The translations under genes and the position numbers were made by a program. From NCBI GenBank assembly GCA_937944855.1, contig CALFAY010000010.1:1-64000 (forward strand): DNA of 64,000 nt, given 5' to 3'. This document shows, piece by piece, positions 32,748 to 45,469 of this stretch. Position 1 is the stretch's first letter; every line of letters begins with the position of its first letter. Origin of the DNA: an uncultured Planctomycetota bacterium (GTDB lineage: Bacteria; Planctomycetota; Planctomycetia; Gemmatales; HRBIN36). The notes below the pieces were generated by a model. That model ran no database searches. It was not told the DNA's origin and worked only from the letters and a program-made list of their open reading frames with translations.

Positions 32748-33128
32748 ATGCGGTGCTTGACCCTCGTGGCGGTTGCGGTGCTGTGCCTTTTGGCGGCTTC
32801 CTGCGGTTCGCGTTCGCCCCGCCAACTCATCATCGGCACCTGGGAGACGACGGAGGGCGGGGACACGATCCGGCTGGAGTTCGAAAAGGACGGCAACGTT
32901 CGCGGCTCCCGCGGGTTTTTCACGCTCACCGGCCGCTACACCTGGCCGGATGAGAACACCGTCGAAATCAGCCTCGACAATCCCTTTGCCAAACTCGCTC
33001 CAGAAAAACTCGGGAAATTGGCCGAAAGCGTACTCAAGTTCCGCTACACCATCTCCACCATCGACCGCGAACAGATGACCGCCACCGATGCCAACGGAAA
33101 ACAGTTAACGTTCAAACGGGTCAAGTGA
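32748..33128 (+). CDS. small lipoprotein with lipocalin-like domain
   Basis: A 126-residue exported protein. Residues 1-19 are a signal peptide ending in a lipobox (CLLAASC), so the Cys at about 19 would be lipid-modified. The rest (GTWETTEGGDTIRLEFEKDG, GRYTWPDENTVEISL) is a beta-barrel-like pattern such as occurs in small lipocalin-like planctomycete proteins. The ATG at 32748 has GAGGAG seven bases upstream. It lies 33 bases before the DAHP synthase gene and may share its transcript. The ligand is unknown. Confidence 0.75.
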   Translation: MRCLTLVAVAVLCLLAASCGSRSPRQLIIGTWETTEGGDTIRLEFEKDGNVRGSRGFFTLTGRYTWPDENTVEISLDNPFAKLAPEKLGKLAESVLKFRYTISTIDREQMTATDANGKQLTFKRVK

Positions 33129-33161
33129 TCCGAAGACATGAGTTCGGACTAGGGAACAGGC

Positions 33162-34175
33162 ATGATCGTCGTCATGAAACCTGGGGCCACTCAGGCCCAG
33201 ATCGATCACGTTGTCGAACGCGTAGAACAGCTTGGCTTGCGCAGCCACGTCATCGTCGGCACCAACTTGACCGTGATCGCCGCCATCGGCGAGAAGCGCG
33301 ACGGCACCCGACAGGCTCTCGAAACCGCCGACGGCGTGGACAAGGTCGTCCCGATCCTGGCGCCATACAAGATCGCCAGCCTGGAGGTCAAGAAAGAGCC
33401 GACTGTCGTTCGCGTCCGCGATCTGGTCATCGGCGGGGGACGGATCGGCGTCATTGCCGGCCCGTGTTCCGTCGAGAGCCGCGAACAGATCCTCGAGACG
33501 GCTCACGCCGTCAAGGCCGCGGGAGCGACGGCCCTGCGTGGCGGAGCGTTCAAGCCGCGGACCAGCCCGTACAGCTTCCAGGGGTTGAAAAGCAAGGGCC
33601 TCGAACTGCTTGCCGAGGCCCGGGAAGCGACCGGGCTGGCCGTCGTCACCGAAGTCATGGCTCCCGAACATGTCCCGCTGCTGAAGGGCTTCACCGACGT
33701 GCTTCAGATCGGCGCCCGCAACATGCAGAACTATCCGCTCCTCGAAGCGGCGGGCGAATCGGGGCTGCCGGTGCTGGTCAAACGGGGTCCGGCGGCGACC
33801 GTGGAAGAATGGCTGCTGGCCGCGGAGTATGTGCTCAACACCGGCAATACTAAGGTGATCCTGTGCGAACGCGGCATCCGCACCTTCGAAGATCATGTCC
33901 GCTTCACCCTGCCGCTGGCCACCGTGCCGTATCTGCATCAGCACACGCATCTGCCAGTGATCGTTGATCCCAGCCACGGCACCGGCAAGGCAGCGCTGGT
34001 CACGGCGATGGGCCGGGCCGCCGTCGCCGCCGGGGCGGATGGTCTCATGGTCGAAGTGCATCCCCATCCGGAGAAGGCCCTCAGCGACGGCTACCAGACC
34101 CTCACCCCGGAGCAATTCGCCCAATTGATGCAGGAGTGTCGTCGCGTCGCCCAGGCCGTGGACCGGGTGATGTGA
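33162..34175 (+). CDS. aroF: 3-deoxy-7-phosphoheptulonate synthase (type I beta, with N-terminal regulatory domain)
   Basis: A 337-residue DAHP synthase, which joins phosphoenolpyruvate and erythrose 4-phosphate in the first step of the shikimate pathway. Residues 1-70 form a ferredoxin-like regulatory domain, as in the Thermotoga maritima enzyme. The barrel starts near 88 with [14 protein letters not shown], followed by [48 protein letters not shown] and [10 protein letters not shown], matching the substrate and metal-site motifs. Feedback control by Tyr or Phe through the N-terminal domain is expected from the family. It follows a small lipoprotein gene and faces trpA, with stops three bases apart. 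Confidence 0.95.
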   Translation: MIVVMKPGATQAQIDHVVERVEQLGLRSHVIVGTNLTVIAAIGEKRDGTRQALETADGVDKVVPILAPYKIASLEVKKEPTVVRVRDLVIGGGRIGVIAGPCSVESREQILETAHAVKAAGATALRGGAFKPRTSPYSFQGLKSKGLELLAEAREATGLAVVTEVMAPEHVPLLKGFTDVLQIGARNMQNYPLLEAAGESGLPVLVKRGPAATVEEWLLAAEYVLNTGNTKVILCERGIRTFEDHVRFTLPLATVPYLHQHTHLPVIVDPSHGTGKAALVTAMGRAAVAAGADGLMVEVHPHPEKALSDGYQTLTPEQFAQLMQECRRVAQAVDRVM

Positions 34176-34178
34176 AGC

Positions 34179-35018
34179 TCAGCGTGGCGGATTGAGGGCT
34201 TGCACCAGACTGGCGACGAACCGGCCGATTTCCTGGATCACTTCCGGCCAGGGCCGGTTCGCTCCTTCTTCGATCCGCTTTACCAACGCGCTGCCGACGA
34301 TGATCCCATCGACATGTTCGCGGAGCATGGCGACGTGCTCCGGTCGGCTGATGCCAAAGCCGACGCACAGCGGCAGATCGGTCTGCGTCCGCAACCAGGC
34401 CAGTTGTTCGAGCAACTGCGGCGGTAGTTGATCGCGTGCTCCCGTGATGCCGGTCACGCTGACACAGTACAGGAAACCCGTCGATTGTCGGGCGATGTGG
34501 GCAGCCCGGTCGCGCGGCGTCGTTGGCGTCACCAGTTGGATCAGCTTCATGTTTCGTTGCCGGGCGGCGTCGGCCAGAGCAGACGATTCATCGGCTGGGA
34601 GGTCGGGCACGATCAGTCCGCTGTAACCTGCTTCCCGGGCCTGTTCGAGAAAGCGATCGGGGCCGCGGCGATGGATGATACTGTAGGACACCATCGCGAT
34701 CAGGGGCACATTTTCTGCCCGCTGAACCCATTCCCGCGTAGCTGCGAAAACCTGCTCCACCTTCAATCCGCGCGACAAGGCACGGGTGTAGGACGACTGA
34801 ATCACTGGCCCGTCGGCAATCGGATCGCTGTACGGAAAGCCGATCTCGACCAGGTCCGCACCGTTGCGGACGACCTCGGCGACCAGATGGCCTGTCCCGG
34901 ACAGATCGGGATCGCCGGCGGTGAGGAAAGGAATGAAGGCTTTACGGCCATCCTGGCGCAGTTTCGCAAATACGTGGTCGATCGAGTTGGTGGTCATGCT
35001 CGGGCTATTTGAATTCAT
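34179..35018 (-). CDS. trpA: tryptophan synthase alpha subunit
   Basis: A 279-residue TIM barrel that cleaves indole-3-glycerol phosphate to indole for the beta subunit. The catalytic Glu is in DLVEIGFPYSDPIADGPVIQ (about residues 55-74) and Asp in the same stretch; phosphate-binding loops GITGARDQLPP and LCVGFGISRPEHV are present. The N-terminal FIPFLTAGDPD is typical. The ATG at 35018 overlaps the end of panB by 14 bases; an ATG at 34997 is an alternative that would leave a gap. trpB is not seen in this window. It appears to be the last gene of a panB-trpA pair on the minus strand. The pairing has no obvious metabolic logic. Confidence 0.94.
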   Translation of the reverse strand: MNSNSPSMTTNSIDHVFAKLRQDGRKAFIPFLTAGDPDLSGTGHLVAEVVRNGADLVEIGFPYSDPIADGPVIQSSYTRALSRGLKVEQVFAATREWVQRAENVPLIAMVSYSIIHRRGPDRFLEQAREAGYSGLIVPDLPADESSALADAARQRNMKLIQLVTPTTPRDRAAHIARQSTGFLYCVSVTGITGARDQLPPQLLEQLAWLRTQTDLPLCVGFGISRPEHVAMLREHVDGIIVGSALVKRIEEGANRPWPEVIQEIGRFVASLVQALNPPR

Positions 35019-35817
35019 GTTCCGGGGCGGGGAAGGAGCCGTCGCGGACTTCGCGGCAGTAGGTGCTCAAGGCCCGCAGGATCTCGCCGCGGAGATCGGC
35101 ATAAACCTTGGCGAAGCGGGGTTTGACACCGTCGTGAAGGCCGAGCAAGTCATGAATGACGAGCACCTGCCCGTCGCAGCCCGCCCCGGCCCCGATGCCG
35201 ATGGTCGGAATCCGCAGTCGGTCCGTCAGCCGCCGAGCCGCTTCCGCAGGCACACACTCCAACACCACGGCGAACGCTCCCGCCGCTTCGACGGCCAGGG
35301 CATCTTCGACAAGCCGACTTTCGTCCCGCTGCACCCGATAGCCGCCCAGAACATGATACGATTGCGGCGTCAGGCCGACGTGGCCCATGACCGGAATGCC
35401 GCTTTCGACCAGGCGACGAATCGTCTTTCGACTGCGTTCCCCCCCTTCGAGCTTGACCGCATGGACGCGGGCTTCCTTGAGCAATCGCCCGGCGCTGCTC
35501 AGCGCCTGCCGCACGCTGGCCTGATAGGTCATGAAGGGCAGATCGGCGACAACCAACGCACGCCGGACGGCACGGGAAACCATGCTGGCGTGGTAAACCA
35601 TCTGGTCCAGGGTGACGCTCAGGCAATCGGAATACCCCTGCACGACCATGCCGAGGGAGTCGCCGACCAGGATCGCATCCACGCCGGCCTGATCGCACAG
35701 CCGGGCCGTGGGAAAATCGTAAGCCGTCACCACGACCAGCTTGCGGCCCTGGCTCTTGGCGGTCTGGAAGTCGGCCACGGTCACGGGCCGTTCGACCGAC
35801 GGCGGGTTGGTCGGCAT
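35005..35817 (-). CDS. panB: 3-methyl-2-oxobutanoate hydroxymethyltransferase
   Basis: A 270-residue TIM-barrel enzyme that adds a hydroxymethyl group to alpha-ketoisovalerate in pantothenate synthesis. Family motifs: VVTAYDFPTARLCDQAGVDAILVGDSLGM (about residues 30-58), ADLPFMTYQ, AVKLEGG, GHVGLTPQS, PTIGIGAGAGCDGQVLVIHDLLG. The metal-binding Asp residues are in VGDSLG and ADLPF. I use the ATG at 35817; the frame begins at a TTG at 35835, where the preceding gene ends. AGAGGGA lies 9-15 bases upstream. The large DUF1553 gene ends 17 bases before, and trpA overlaps at the other end, so these three minus-strand genes are likely read together. Confidence 0.95.
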   Translation of the reverse strand: MPTNPPSVERPVTVADFQTAKSQGRKLVVVTAYDFPTARLCDQAGVDAILVGDSLGMVVQGYSDCLSVTLDQMVYHASMVSRAVRRALVVADLPFMTYQASVRQALSSAGRLLKEARVHAVKLEGGERSRKTIRRLVESGIPVMGHVGLTPQSYHVLGGYRVQRDESRLVEDALAVEAAGAFAVVLECVPAEAARRLTDRLRIPTIGIGAGAGCDGQVLVIHDLLGLHDGVKPRFAKVYADLRGEILRALSTYCREVRDGSFPAPEHEFK

Positions 35818-35831
35818 GTGCGGCTTCCCTC

Positions 35832-39413
<3,582 letters not shown>

Positions 39414-39548
39414 GGTCCACCTCTGGCGGGGATCGCAGGCTTGGAACGCTTGGCAGCCTAACGATCAATATAGCGGGCAAGAGGCGGAAACCGAAGACCT
39501 GGCCGTCGGTTGTCGCCCTGCCAAGGGGACATCCGGCCCGTCGCTCCG

Positions 39549-39569
39549 CCCTCTCCTGCCGGGAAAGGG
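39549..39569. repeat. stray copy of the CCCTC-type repeat in an intergenic gap
   Basis: ccctctcctgccgggaaaggg is a near match to the two units in the DUF1553 gene, standing in non-coding DNA between that gene and a small gene. It supports a mobile or dispersed repeat family. Confidence 0.55.
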
Positions 39570-39586
39570 TCGGTCCGAGGGAGAGC

Positions 39587-39784
39587 TTAGTTGACTACGG
39601 CCAGTTTGGCCCGGCGATGCACCTGCACGCACAGCCGCCGAGACACTTCCAGATCACGGAGCATGGTTTCCGCAAGGTAATGAACCGCGTGGGGATCATC
39701 AGCCCAGTCCAGTTGCTCCAGGCAGCTTTCCATGCGTTCCATGATGCTGCGGAGCAGAATCAGTTCGGTACGGCGATGGCTCAC
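39587..39784 (-). CDS. small hypothetical protein, 65 aa
   Basis: A short helical protein with a Leu/Arg-rich pattern (RRTELILLRSIMERMESCLE, then HYLAETMLRDLEVSRRLC). I call the start at the GTG at 39784 because GAGGAGGG lies directly upstream at an ideal distance; the frame continues to a TTG at 39811 with no site. No domain is recognised. The strong ribosome binding site and the absence of another gene in this gap argue it is real. It lies between the zinc-ribbon membrane protein and the DUF1553 gene, all on the minus strand. Confidence 0.55.
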   Translation of the reverse strand: MSHRRTELILLRSIMERMESCLEQLDWADDPHAVHYLAETMLRDLEVSRRLCVQVHRRAKLAVVN

Positions 39785-40036
39785 GGCTTGCCCTCCTCGC
39801 TCAACAGGCAACTCTGGTTAGCTTTGTGGTACAAGGGACATCTAAGCAAGCCCCGTGCCAGTCTCAATGCGTGTCTGTCGAATCCGGCCGATCTGTGGAA
39901 ATCCTAAGCGAAAACACCGCCATTTGGGTCCGAAGCCGAGAATGCCCAGCGCGGAACAAATCGCGGAGTTTTTGCAAGACCTTCCAAAAGCAAGGCGGAC
40001 GATTTGTAAGAACCGCCATGACCTGCGTTCTGCGCG

Positions 40037-40561
40037 TCACCAGCCGACGTACCAGCCGATGAAATTGGTGACGAGGATGGGATAGACAATGGCCCCAAGC
40101 AGTCCGCCGACGATGCCGACGATGCAACGCGGCAAGCCCTTCTTGGACCCTTGACGAATGAGCACGATCCCGCCGATGCCCAGAAAGATGCCGAGAAAAG
40201 CGAAGAGCAGATTCAGCCCCATGCCCAGGTACATGACCGTCCGCAGCGTCTCTCGCCGGGCTTCTCCTGGGAAAATGGCGAACAGAACGAAGGCATACGG
40301 AAGCAGGGCGAGGATGCCCATATATCCAGCCATGATGGCGAAGAAGCTCCGGCGGATGGGCACGATCCAGGTGAGGACCTGGTCGGCAGGGCTAGCCGGG
40401 GCATACTCGACCTGCTCCTCGACGGCCTGGTCATCCTCCTCGGGCACGGCTTGGGGCAGCGGCTTGTTAAGGAACTCCCCGCAAAAACGGCATTTGACCG
40501 CTGTGACCTTGATCTTCTCGCCGCAGTACGGACAAGGTTTCGTGTCAGGGGCCGAACTCAT
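40037..40561 (-). CDS. zinc-ribbon membrane protein
   Basis: A 174-residue protein. Residues 9-27 form a zinc ribbon, CPYCGEKIKVTAVKCRFCGE, with four cysteines in CxxC pairs. An acidic linker (residues about 35-60, rich in Glu and Pro) leads to three hydrophobic segments at about 72-95, 108-130 and 145-170. This arrangement is common in bacteria (DUF4190/zinc-ribbon membrane proteins of unknown role). The stop sits just before the 39.8-40.0 kb gap of about 250 bases, which shows nothing else. No operon partner is apparent; the hemL gene lies 73 bases upstream on the same strand. Confidence 0.75.
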   Translation of the reverse strand: MSSAPDTKPCPYCGEKIKVTAVKCRFCGEFLNKPLPQAVPEEDDQAVEEQVEYAPASPADQVLTWIVPIRRSFFAIMAGYMGILALLPYAFVLFAIFPGEARRETLRTVMYLGMGLNLLFAFLGIFLGIGGIVLIRQGSKKGLPRCIVGIVGGLLGAIVYPILVTNFIGWYVGW

Positions 40562-40634
40562 GGCGATTCCTCGAATGGGGAGCTGCTTCTGAAATCCAAG
40601 ACGGCATCAGTATGATCGCGTCATATCGCTGGAG

Positions 40635-41972
40635 TCAAGGGTGCCGTGGTTGCTCGGCGGCGATCTCGGCCAGGGCCTGCTCGGCAGCATCGACGGTTCG
40701 GGCAAGTTCGTGCTCGCCATGAGCTGCGGACACGAATGCCGCCTCGAACTGACTGCACGGCAGATAGATACCCCGATCCAGCATCGCCCAGAAGAAGCGG
40801 GCGAAGCGTTTCGTATCGGCTTGCAAGGCGGAGCGGTAGTCGGTCACGGGTTCGGCGGAGAAAAACAACGTCCACATGCTGCCAGCCCGCTGAATCTGAT
40901 AAGGCACGCCAACCTTACGGGCACGCTCAGCCAGGCCGTCGCAGAGCCGGGCTGTCGCCTGTTCCAGGCGGGCATAGGGCGGGTGATCCCGCAACTGCTT
41001 CAATGTGGCGATCCCGGCCGCCATCGCCAGCGGGTTGCCCGACAATGTTCCGGCTTGGAAAACCGGACCGCTTGGGGAAACTTTCCGCATGATGTCGGCT
41101 CTTCCGCCGTAAGCTCCGACAGGCAGGCCGCCGCCGACGATCTTGCCGAGGACGGTCAGATCAGGCAAACCGACGTCGTCCCACCCCAACGATTTAAACA
41201 CCTGCTGCGCCCCGCCGTAAGCGACCCGGAAGCCGGTCATGACTTCGTCGTAGATCAACAGGCTGCCGTGCTTGGCGGTCAGCCGACGCAGTTCGGCAAG
41301 AAACTCTCGCGTCGGCCAGACCAGGCCCATGTTGCCGACGATCGGTTCGAGAATGACTCCAGCGATTCTGTCGCCGTGCTCTTGGAACGCCTGCTGTACT
41401 GCTTCGACATCGTTGTAGTGCAGACAAAGCGTGTCCCGAGTGCAGCCGGCAGGCACGCCGGGGCTGTTGGGAACGCCCAGCGTCGTGGCACTGGAGCCGG
41501 CTTGAACCAGCAGGGCGTCCACGTGGCCGTGGTAGCAACCGGCGAACTTGATAATCAGATCCCGGCCCGTGAATCCGCGAGCCAGGCGAATGGCGGCCAT
41601 GCTCGCTTCGGTTCCGGAACTAACCATGCGGACCATCTCGACCGACGGCAGGGCGGCGATGATGAGTTCCGCCAATTCGGTTTCCCGTTCGGTAGGCGCG
41701 CCGAAGGTGGTTCCCTCGTGCAGCGCCTCTTCGACCGCCTCCATCACTTTCGGGTAACAATGGCCGAGGATGAGCGGACCCCAGGAGCCGACGTAATCCA
41801 CATACTCGTTCCCGTCAACGTCGTACAGACAGGCCCCTTTGCCCCGGGCCATGACGATAGGCTGTCCACCCACGGCTCCGAAGGCGCGAGCGGGGCTGTT
41901 GACGCCGCCGGGAATGACCCGACAGGCCCGTTCAAATGCCTCCCGACTGCGGACGCGAATCGGCTTGGCCAT
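40635..41972 (-). CDS. hemL: glutamate-1-semialdehyde 2,1-aminomutase
   Basis: A 445-residue PLP enzyme that converts glutamate-1-semialdehyde to 5-aminolevulinate, in the C5 heme route. The PLP lysine is in LTVLGKIVGGGLPVGAYGGR (about residue 275), with LLIYDEVMTGFRVA, MVSSGTEASMAAIRLARGFTGR and GYCVDGNEYVDYVGSWGP-like segments. The N-terminal FERACRVIPGGVNSPARAFGAVGG is diagnostic of HemL over other class III aminotransferases. Length matches the family (about 430). The ATG at 41972 starts the conserved part. It is probably the first gene of a short minus-strand unit with the zinc-ribbon membrane protein. Confidence 0.96.
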   Translation of the reverse strand: MAKPIRVRSREAFERACRVIPGGVNSPARAFGAVGGQPIVMARGKGACLYDVDGNEYVDYVGSWGPLILGHCYPKVMEAVEEALHEGTTFGAPTERETELAELIIAALPSVEMVRMVSSGTEASMAAIRLARGFTGRDLIIKFAGCYHGHVDALLVQAGSSATTLGVPNSPGVPAGCTRDTLCLHYNDVEAVQQAFQEHGDRIAGVILEPIVGNMGLVWPTREFLAELRRLTAKHGSLLIYDEVMTGFRVAYGGAQQVFKSLGWDDVGLPDLTVLGKIVGGGLPVGAYGGRADIMRKVSPSGPVFQAGTLSGNPLAMAAGIATLKQLRDHPPYARLEQATARLCDGLAERARKVGVPYQIQRAGSMWTLFFSAEPVTDYRSALQADTKRFARFFWAMLDRGIYLPCSQFEAAFVSAAHGEHELARTVDAAEQALAEIAAEQPRHP

Positions 41973-42022
41973 CTGCTTCCCCTTGCAACGTAGCTGACAT
42001 TCCGGGACTCGTCCTGACCATC

Positions 42023-43885
42023 CTAGGGCGCGTCAGTCGGGTTTGCAGCCGCTTCAGGTTTCGGCGGCGGACGCTTCACCATGCGTTGCGCCAGCCGAAT
42101 CCAGGGTCGCTCTTCTTTTTTTTGCACCGGCTGTTCGGCCAATTGTTGCCACATCGTCCGCGCCGCCGCCGGGTCTTTTCGTTCCACGGCCAGGGCGTCG
42201 AGGGCTGTCCGTTCGGCATCCAATAAGCTTGGGACGCGGGGGACCCCGGTCTGGGCCTCGCGATCAAGCTGTTCCTCCGCAGCTCGCCAAGCCAGCAGCC
42301 AGTCGAAGGTTTCGGGAACCTTTTTCGCTTCCAGGCTGGATGGGTACCGCTCATGTAGCAGCCGGACCAGTTCCCAAGCCCGTTTCCAGTCCTCGGGGGA
42401 CGCGCGCGACTGACCATCACCGCCGGCCATCCTGGTCAGGCGCTCGGCTTCGGCAAAAAGATATGGGGCGTGCAGCGGCTGGAGCTTTTCCCGGGCTTTG
42501 GTCACGACGGGATGATCCGGCGGATAGCTCCGCATCAGGCGTTCGTAGGTTTCCACGAACCGCTTGCCGCTTTCGTCTTCAGTGGCCACCTGACCCCAAT
42601 CGCTTTTGTTCTTGACAGCCCGCAACACGTTCAGATAGTCGCCACCGGCTTTAAGAAGCTCCAGTTGCTCCTGAGCCTGGGTGCCAAAGGGGTGCGAGGG
42701 ACGGGCCAGGATCTTCTCCAGCTTGCGTTGGGCGTCGTACCAGGGCACGTTGGCAGCGGACGGATCGTCGCCGTCGAGCAGCTTGAAGCCTTCGTTGACG
42801 AGACGTTCGGCTGCCCGGTACTCCTGTTCCGGACTTTCGGGCTGAAGGGCGAGGATGAGGAGAACCACGACGGCGATCAAGGCCAGGGCCAGCCCGCCGG
42901 CGGTCAGGGCGGTCTGAAGCCGGGTCCTCCAGTGGCCGCGATTCTTCTTGCGTCTGCGTTTGCGGGATTCCAGCAAGGTTTCGGCGGCTCGGCGGTCTTC
43001 GGCGGTCTTGGCCCGTAAGGCCACTTTGCCCGCCACGGCCGCGCCGACGCTCCCCTGCGCTTCGACCCTCTGGCGCACCTCTTCGAGAGCCACTTCCACC
43101 ATGCGGGCGTCTTCTGGCCGCTTGTCCGGGTCTTTCTCAAGCAATTGGCAAACCAGGGTGTCGAGCCAGACGGGGATGTCGAGGACAAACCTGGACGGTC
43201 TCTCGAACGTGCCCCGGACATGGAGCATGAACATATCCATCACATTCTCGGCGTAGTAGGGTTTGCGTCCGGTGAGCAGTTCATAGAGCACGACGCCAAG
43301 CGAATACAAATCGGACTTGTGCGTCAGATCGCGCACGCCCTGGCACTGTTCCGGCGACATGTACGCCGCCGTGCCCACTGTGCAGCCGACGGACGTCAGG
43401 GCCTCGGCGTCGAGGTCCTTGGCGATGCCGAAGTCGGTGAGCTTGATTTTGCCCTCTCTGGTCAGCATCAGGTTGGACGGCTTCAGATCGCGATGGATGA
43501 TGCCCAGACAGTGAGCGTGATATAAGGCCGCAGCGATCTGCTTGCCGATCTCGATGACTTCGTCCCAGGGCAGCTTGCCCCGCTCCTCAAGCACCTGGGC
43601 CAGCGTATTGCCTTCCACGTACTCCATGATGAAGAACGGGGTTTTGTGATACTTGCCGGTGCCGATGCGGCGGACGATGTTGGGGTGCTTGAGTTGCTGA
43701 AGCACTTTCGCTTCGCGTTCGAAGCGCTGGTAGATGCGGTCGTTCTCGCCCAGCCCCGGAGCAATGAACTTGATGGCGACGCGTTGGCCTGTCCGCTCAT
43801 CGAAAGCGCGGTAGACGGCTCCCATCGCACCGGAGCCAAGCTCCTTCTCGATCCTGAACGTGCCGATCTGTTTGCCTTCGAACAT
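42023..43885 (-). CDS. membrane-bound Ser/Thr protein kinase
   Basis: A 620-residue Hanks-type kinase. The kinase domain spans residues about 8-265: glycine loop LGSGAMGAVY, VAIKFI Lys, HRDLKPSN catalytic loop, DFG in KLTDFGIAKD, and TAAYMSPEQC for APE. A single transmembrane segment lies at about 330-352 (ALTAGGLALALIAVVVLLILAL), giving a cytosolic kinase and an outer C-terminal part of about 270 residues that is helical and has TPR-like helix pairs, without a known ligand domain. I start at the ATG at 43885, where the kinase begins; the upstream frame to 43927 is weak. It lies after the OYE-type gene on the same strand. Substrate unknown. Confidence 0.93.
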   Translation of the reverse strand: MFEGKQIGTFRIEKELGSGAMGAVYRAFDERTGQRVAIKFIAPGLGENDRIYQRFEREAKVLQQLKHPNIVRRIGTGKYHKTPFFIMEYVEGNTLAQVLEERGKLPWDEVIEIGKQIAAALYHAHCLGIIHRDLKPSNLMLTREGKIKLTDFGIAKDLDAEALTSVGCTVGTAAYMSPEQCQGVRDLTHKSDLYSLGVVLYELLTGRKPYYAENVMDMFMLHVRGTFERPSRFVLDIPVWLDTLVCQLLEKDPDKRPEDARMVEVALEEVRQRVEAQGSVGAAVAGKVALRAKTAEDRRAAETLLESRKRRRKKNRGHWRTRLQTALTAGGLALALIAVVVLLILALQPESPEQEYRAAERLVNEGFKLLDGDDPSAANVPWYDAQRKLEKILARPSHPFGTQAQEQLELLKAGGDYLNVLRAVKNKSDWGQVATEDESGKRFVETYERLMRSYPPDHPVVTKAREKLQPLHAPYLFAEAERLTRMAGGDGQSRASPEDWKRAWELVRLLHERYPSSLEAKKVPETFDWLLAWRAAEEQLDREAQTGVPRVPSLLDAERTALDALAVERKDPAAARTMWQQLAEQPVQKKEERPWIRLAQRMVKRPPPKPEAAANPTDAP

Positions 43886-43931
43886 GCTCTTTGTGTCGGC
43901 GTAATGTCGTCGGGCTTGGTCCCACACGCTT

Positions 43932-45401
43932 TCACGGCGATTGTATCATATCTCCCGGTGGAGAGGCTCCCAAAGAGCAAGGAGTCTCAGCCCTGCACTT
44001 CCGCAAGTCGTCCCAGATCGGACCGTAGGTTTCCTTGTCGAACGGCGGACAGCCGGTCGGATACTGGCCCAGCGGGTGGTTCTTGGCCCGCATCAAGGCG
44101 GTGCAATAGCTGAAGGTGCGACAGACGCGCCGCCGGTCGAGTCGGCCGTCGTAGAGCAGTCGCAGGGTGAAATCCGGCTGGGCCAGGGCCGCCCGACCGA
44201 TGCCGACGAAGGTCGTCCGTCCCTCGGCCACGTTCTCTGACCCGGCATACGGCCAGAACTCCTGCAAGTAACTGTAGCCGCTGCCGACCACGGCCAGATC
44301 GGGAAAGGTCCTCTGCACTTCGGCGGTGACGGCGAAATGCCGGGCCACGCCGAGCAGCGGATGCTCTGGCGGCTCGTAACCGTCCGGCGGGGGGTACTCG
44401 AAGGGCCGCAACAGATGCGGAGACGCATAAGGATTGCCGACCGTCACATTGACCATCATCACGCCCAGTTGCCGCATTTCCCCGATCCAGCGAAGCGGTT
44501 CGCTGAGATCGGGCCGGAAGGAATCCTCGGCGGCGACCCCCCAGCCCAAAGGCTCTCCGTTCACCGCAGCGAGTCGCTTAGCCAGTTCGGTCATGCGGTA
44601 CGGCACCCCATCAAAGACGTTGAGCCGCGTTGCCAACAGCAGGCCGGGAGCGGCTGCCCGAATGCCCGCCAGGACATTCCTCACAAACCGCGTCCGGTTC
44701 TCGAAGCTGCCGCCGTACTCGCCAGACCTCGACCGCGCCGCCAGCAGTTCATTGAGCAGATAGCTGTGACACTGTTTCAGATCCACGAACTGGAAACCGA
44801 TCCGCCACGCCAGCACAGCGGCGGCGACGTACCGATCTTCAAGGCGTTTCAGGTCGTCATCGCTGAGCAGGGGGTAATCAGCGTCCAGGGTGCGCCCCGT
44901 GCTCGGATCAATCAGCGTGAGCGGATCAAGCAGCGGATCCCGACGCACCGGCGCGGGCCGAGGCCGACTGTAGCGGCCCGAATGGGTCAGTTGCAGGCCG
45001 ACAAGCAGATCGGCATCGCTGCCCGTCGCTTGCCGATGGGCTAGACGACAGGTTTCCAGCAGCCGTTCGAGGTCCGCAGCATTGGCGTCGTTAATGAGGA
45101 GTTGCCGCGGGTTGGCTCGGCCTTCGGAAACGACGGCGGTCGCTTCACCCCAGATCAGTTTGGCTCCCCCGGCCCCGAAGCGCTCGAAACGGCGGAAAGT
45201 CAACTGGTCCGGCTTGCCGTCCAGGGTGCCGTCGCAACCTTCCATCGGTTGAATGCAGAGCCGATTGCCGAGGCGGAACGGGCCGACCTGCACAGGTTGG
45301 AACAGCGGCTCCAGGGCTTCGCGGAAGCTCAGGTCAGCACGCAGCGAGCGGCAGGCGGCGCGGATTTCCTCCAGGGTCTTGAAGTGGAAGAAGCGTGCCA
45401 T
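43932..45401 (-). CDS. NADH:flavin oxidoreductase (Old Yellow Enzyme family)
   Basis: A 489-residue FMN barrel. Landmarks: PFRLGNRLCIQPMEGCDGT, HSGRYSRP, FQFVDLKQCHSYLLNELLAARS (OYE HxxxYLLxxFLS-type), and RSGEYGGSFENRTRFVRNVLAGIRA (GGS and Arg typical of OYE and 2,4-dienoyl-CoA reductase-like enzymes). A Cys-rich C-terminal part (VCRTFSYC ... PTGCPPFD) recalls the iron-sulfur cluster site of the dienoyl-CoA reductase branch, but the second flavin domain is absent. It may reduce enals or enoyl substrates. The ATG at 45401 begins the protein; a 29-residue extension precedes the barrel. The stop lies about 47 bases before the kinase start at 43885. Confidence 0.85.
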   Translation of the reverse strand: MARFFHFKTLEEIRAACRSLRADLSFREALEPLFQPVQVGPFRLGNRLCIQPMEGCDGTLDGKPDQLTFRRFERFGAGGAKLIWGEATAVVSEGRANPRQLLINDANAADLERLLETCRLAHRQATGSDADLLVGLQLTHSGRYSRPRPAPVRRDPLLDPLTLIDPSTGRTLDADYPLLSDDDLKRLEDRYVAAAVLAWRIGFQFVDLKQCHSYLLNELLAARSRSGEYGGSFENRTRFVRNVLAGIRAAAPGLLLATRLNVFDGVPYRMTELAKRLAAVNGEPLGWGVAAEDSFRPDLSEPLRWIGEMRQLGVMMVNVTVGNPYASPHLLRPFEYPPPDGYEPPEHPLLGVARHFAVTAEVQRTFPDLAVVGSGYSYLQEFWPYAGSENVAEGRTTFVGIGRAALAQPDFTLRLLYDGRLDRRRVCRTFSYCTALMRAKNHPLGQYPTGCPPFDKETYGPIWDDLRKCRAETPCSLGASPPGDMIQSP

Positions 45402-45469
45402 GCCTGATCATTTTTCCTGAAGCGAATCCGACCGGGGAACGAATGCCGCTGGAAGGGCGATCGGCGTGA

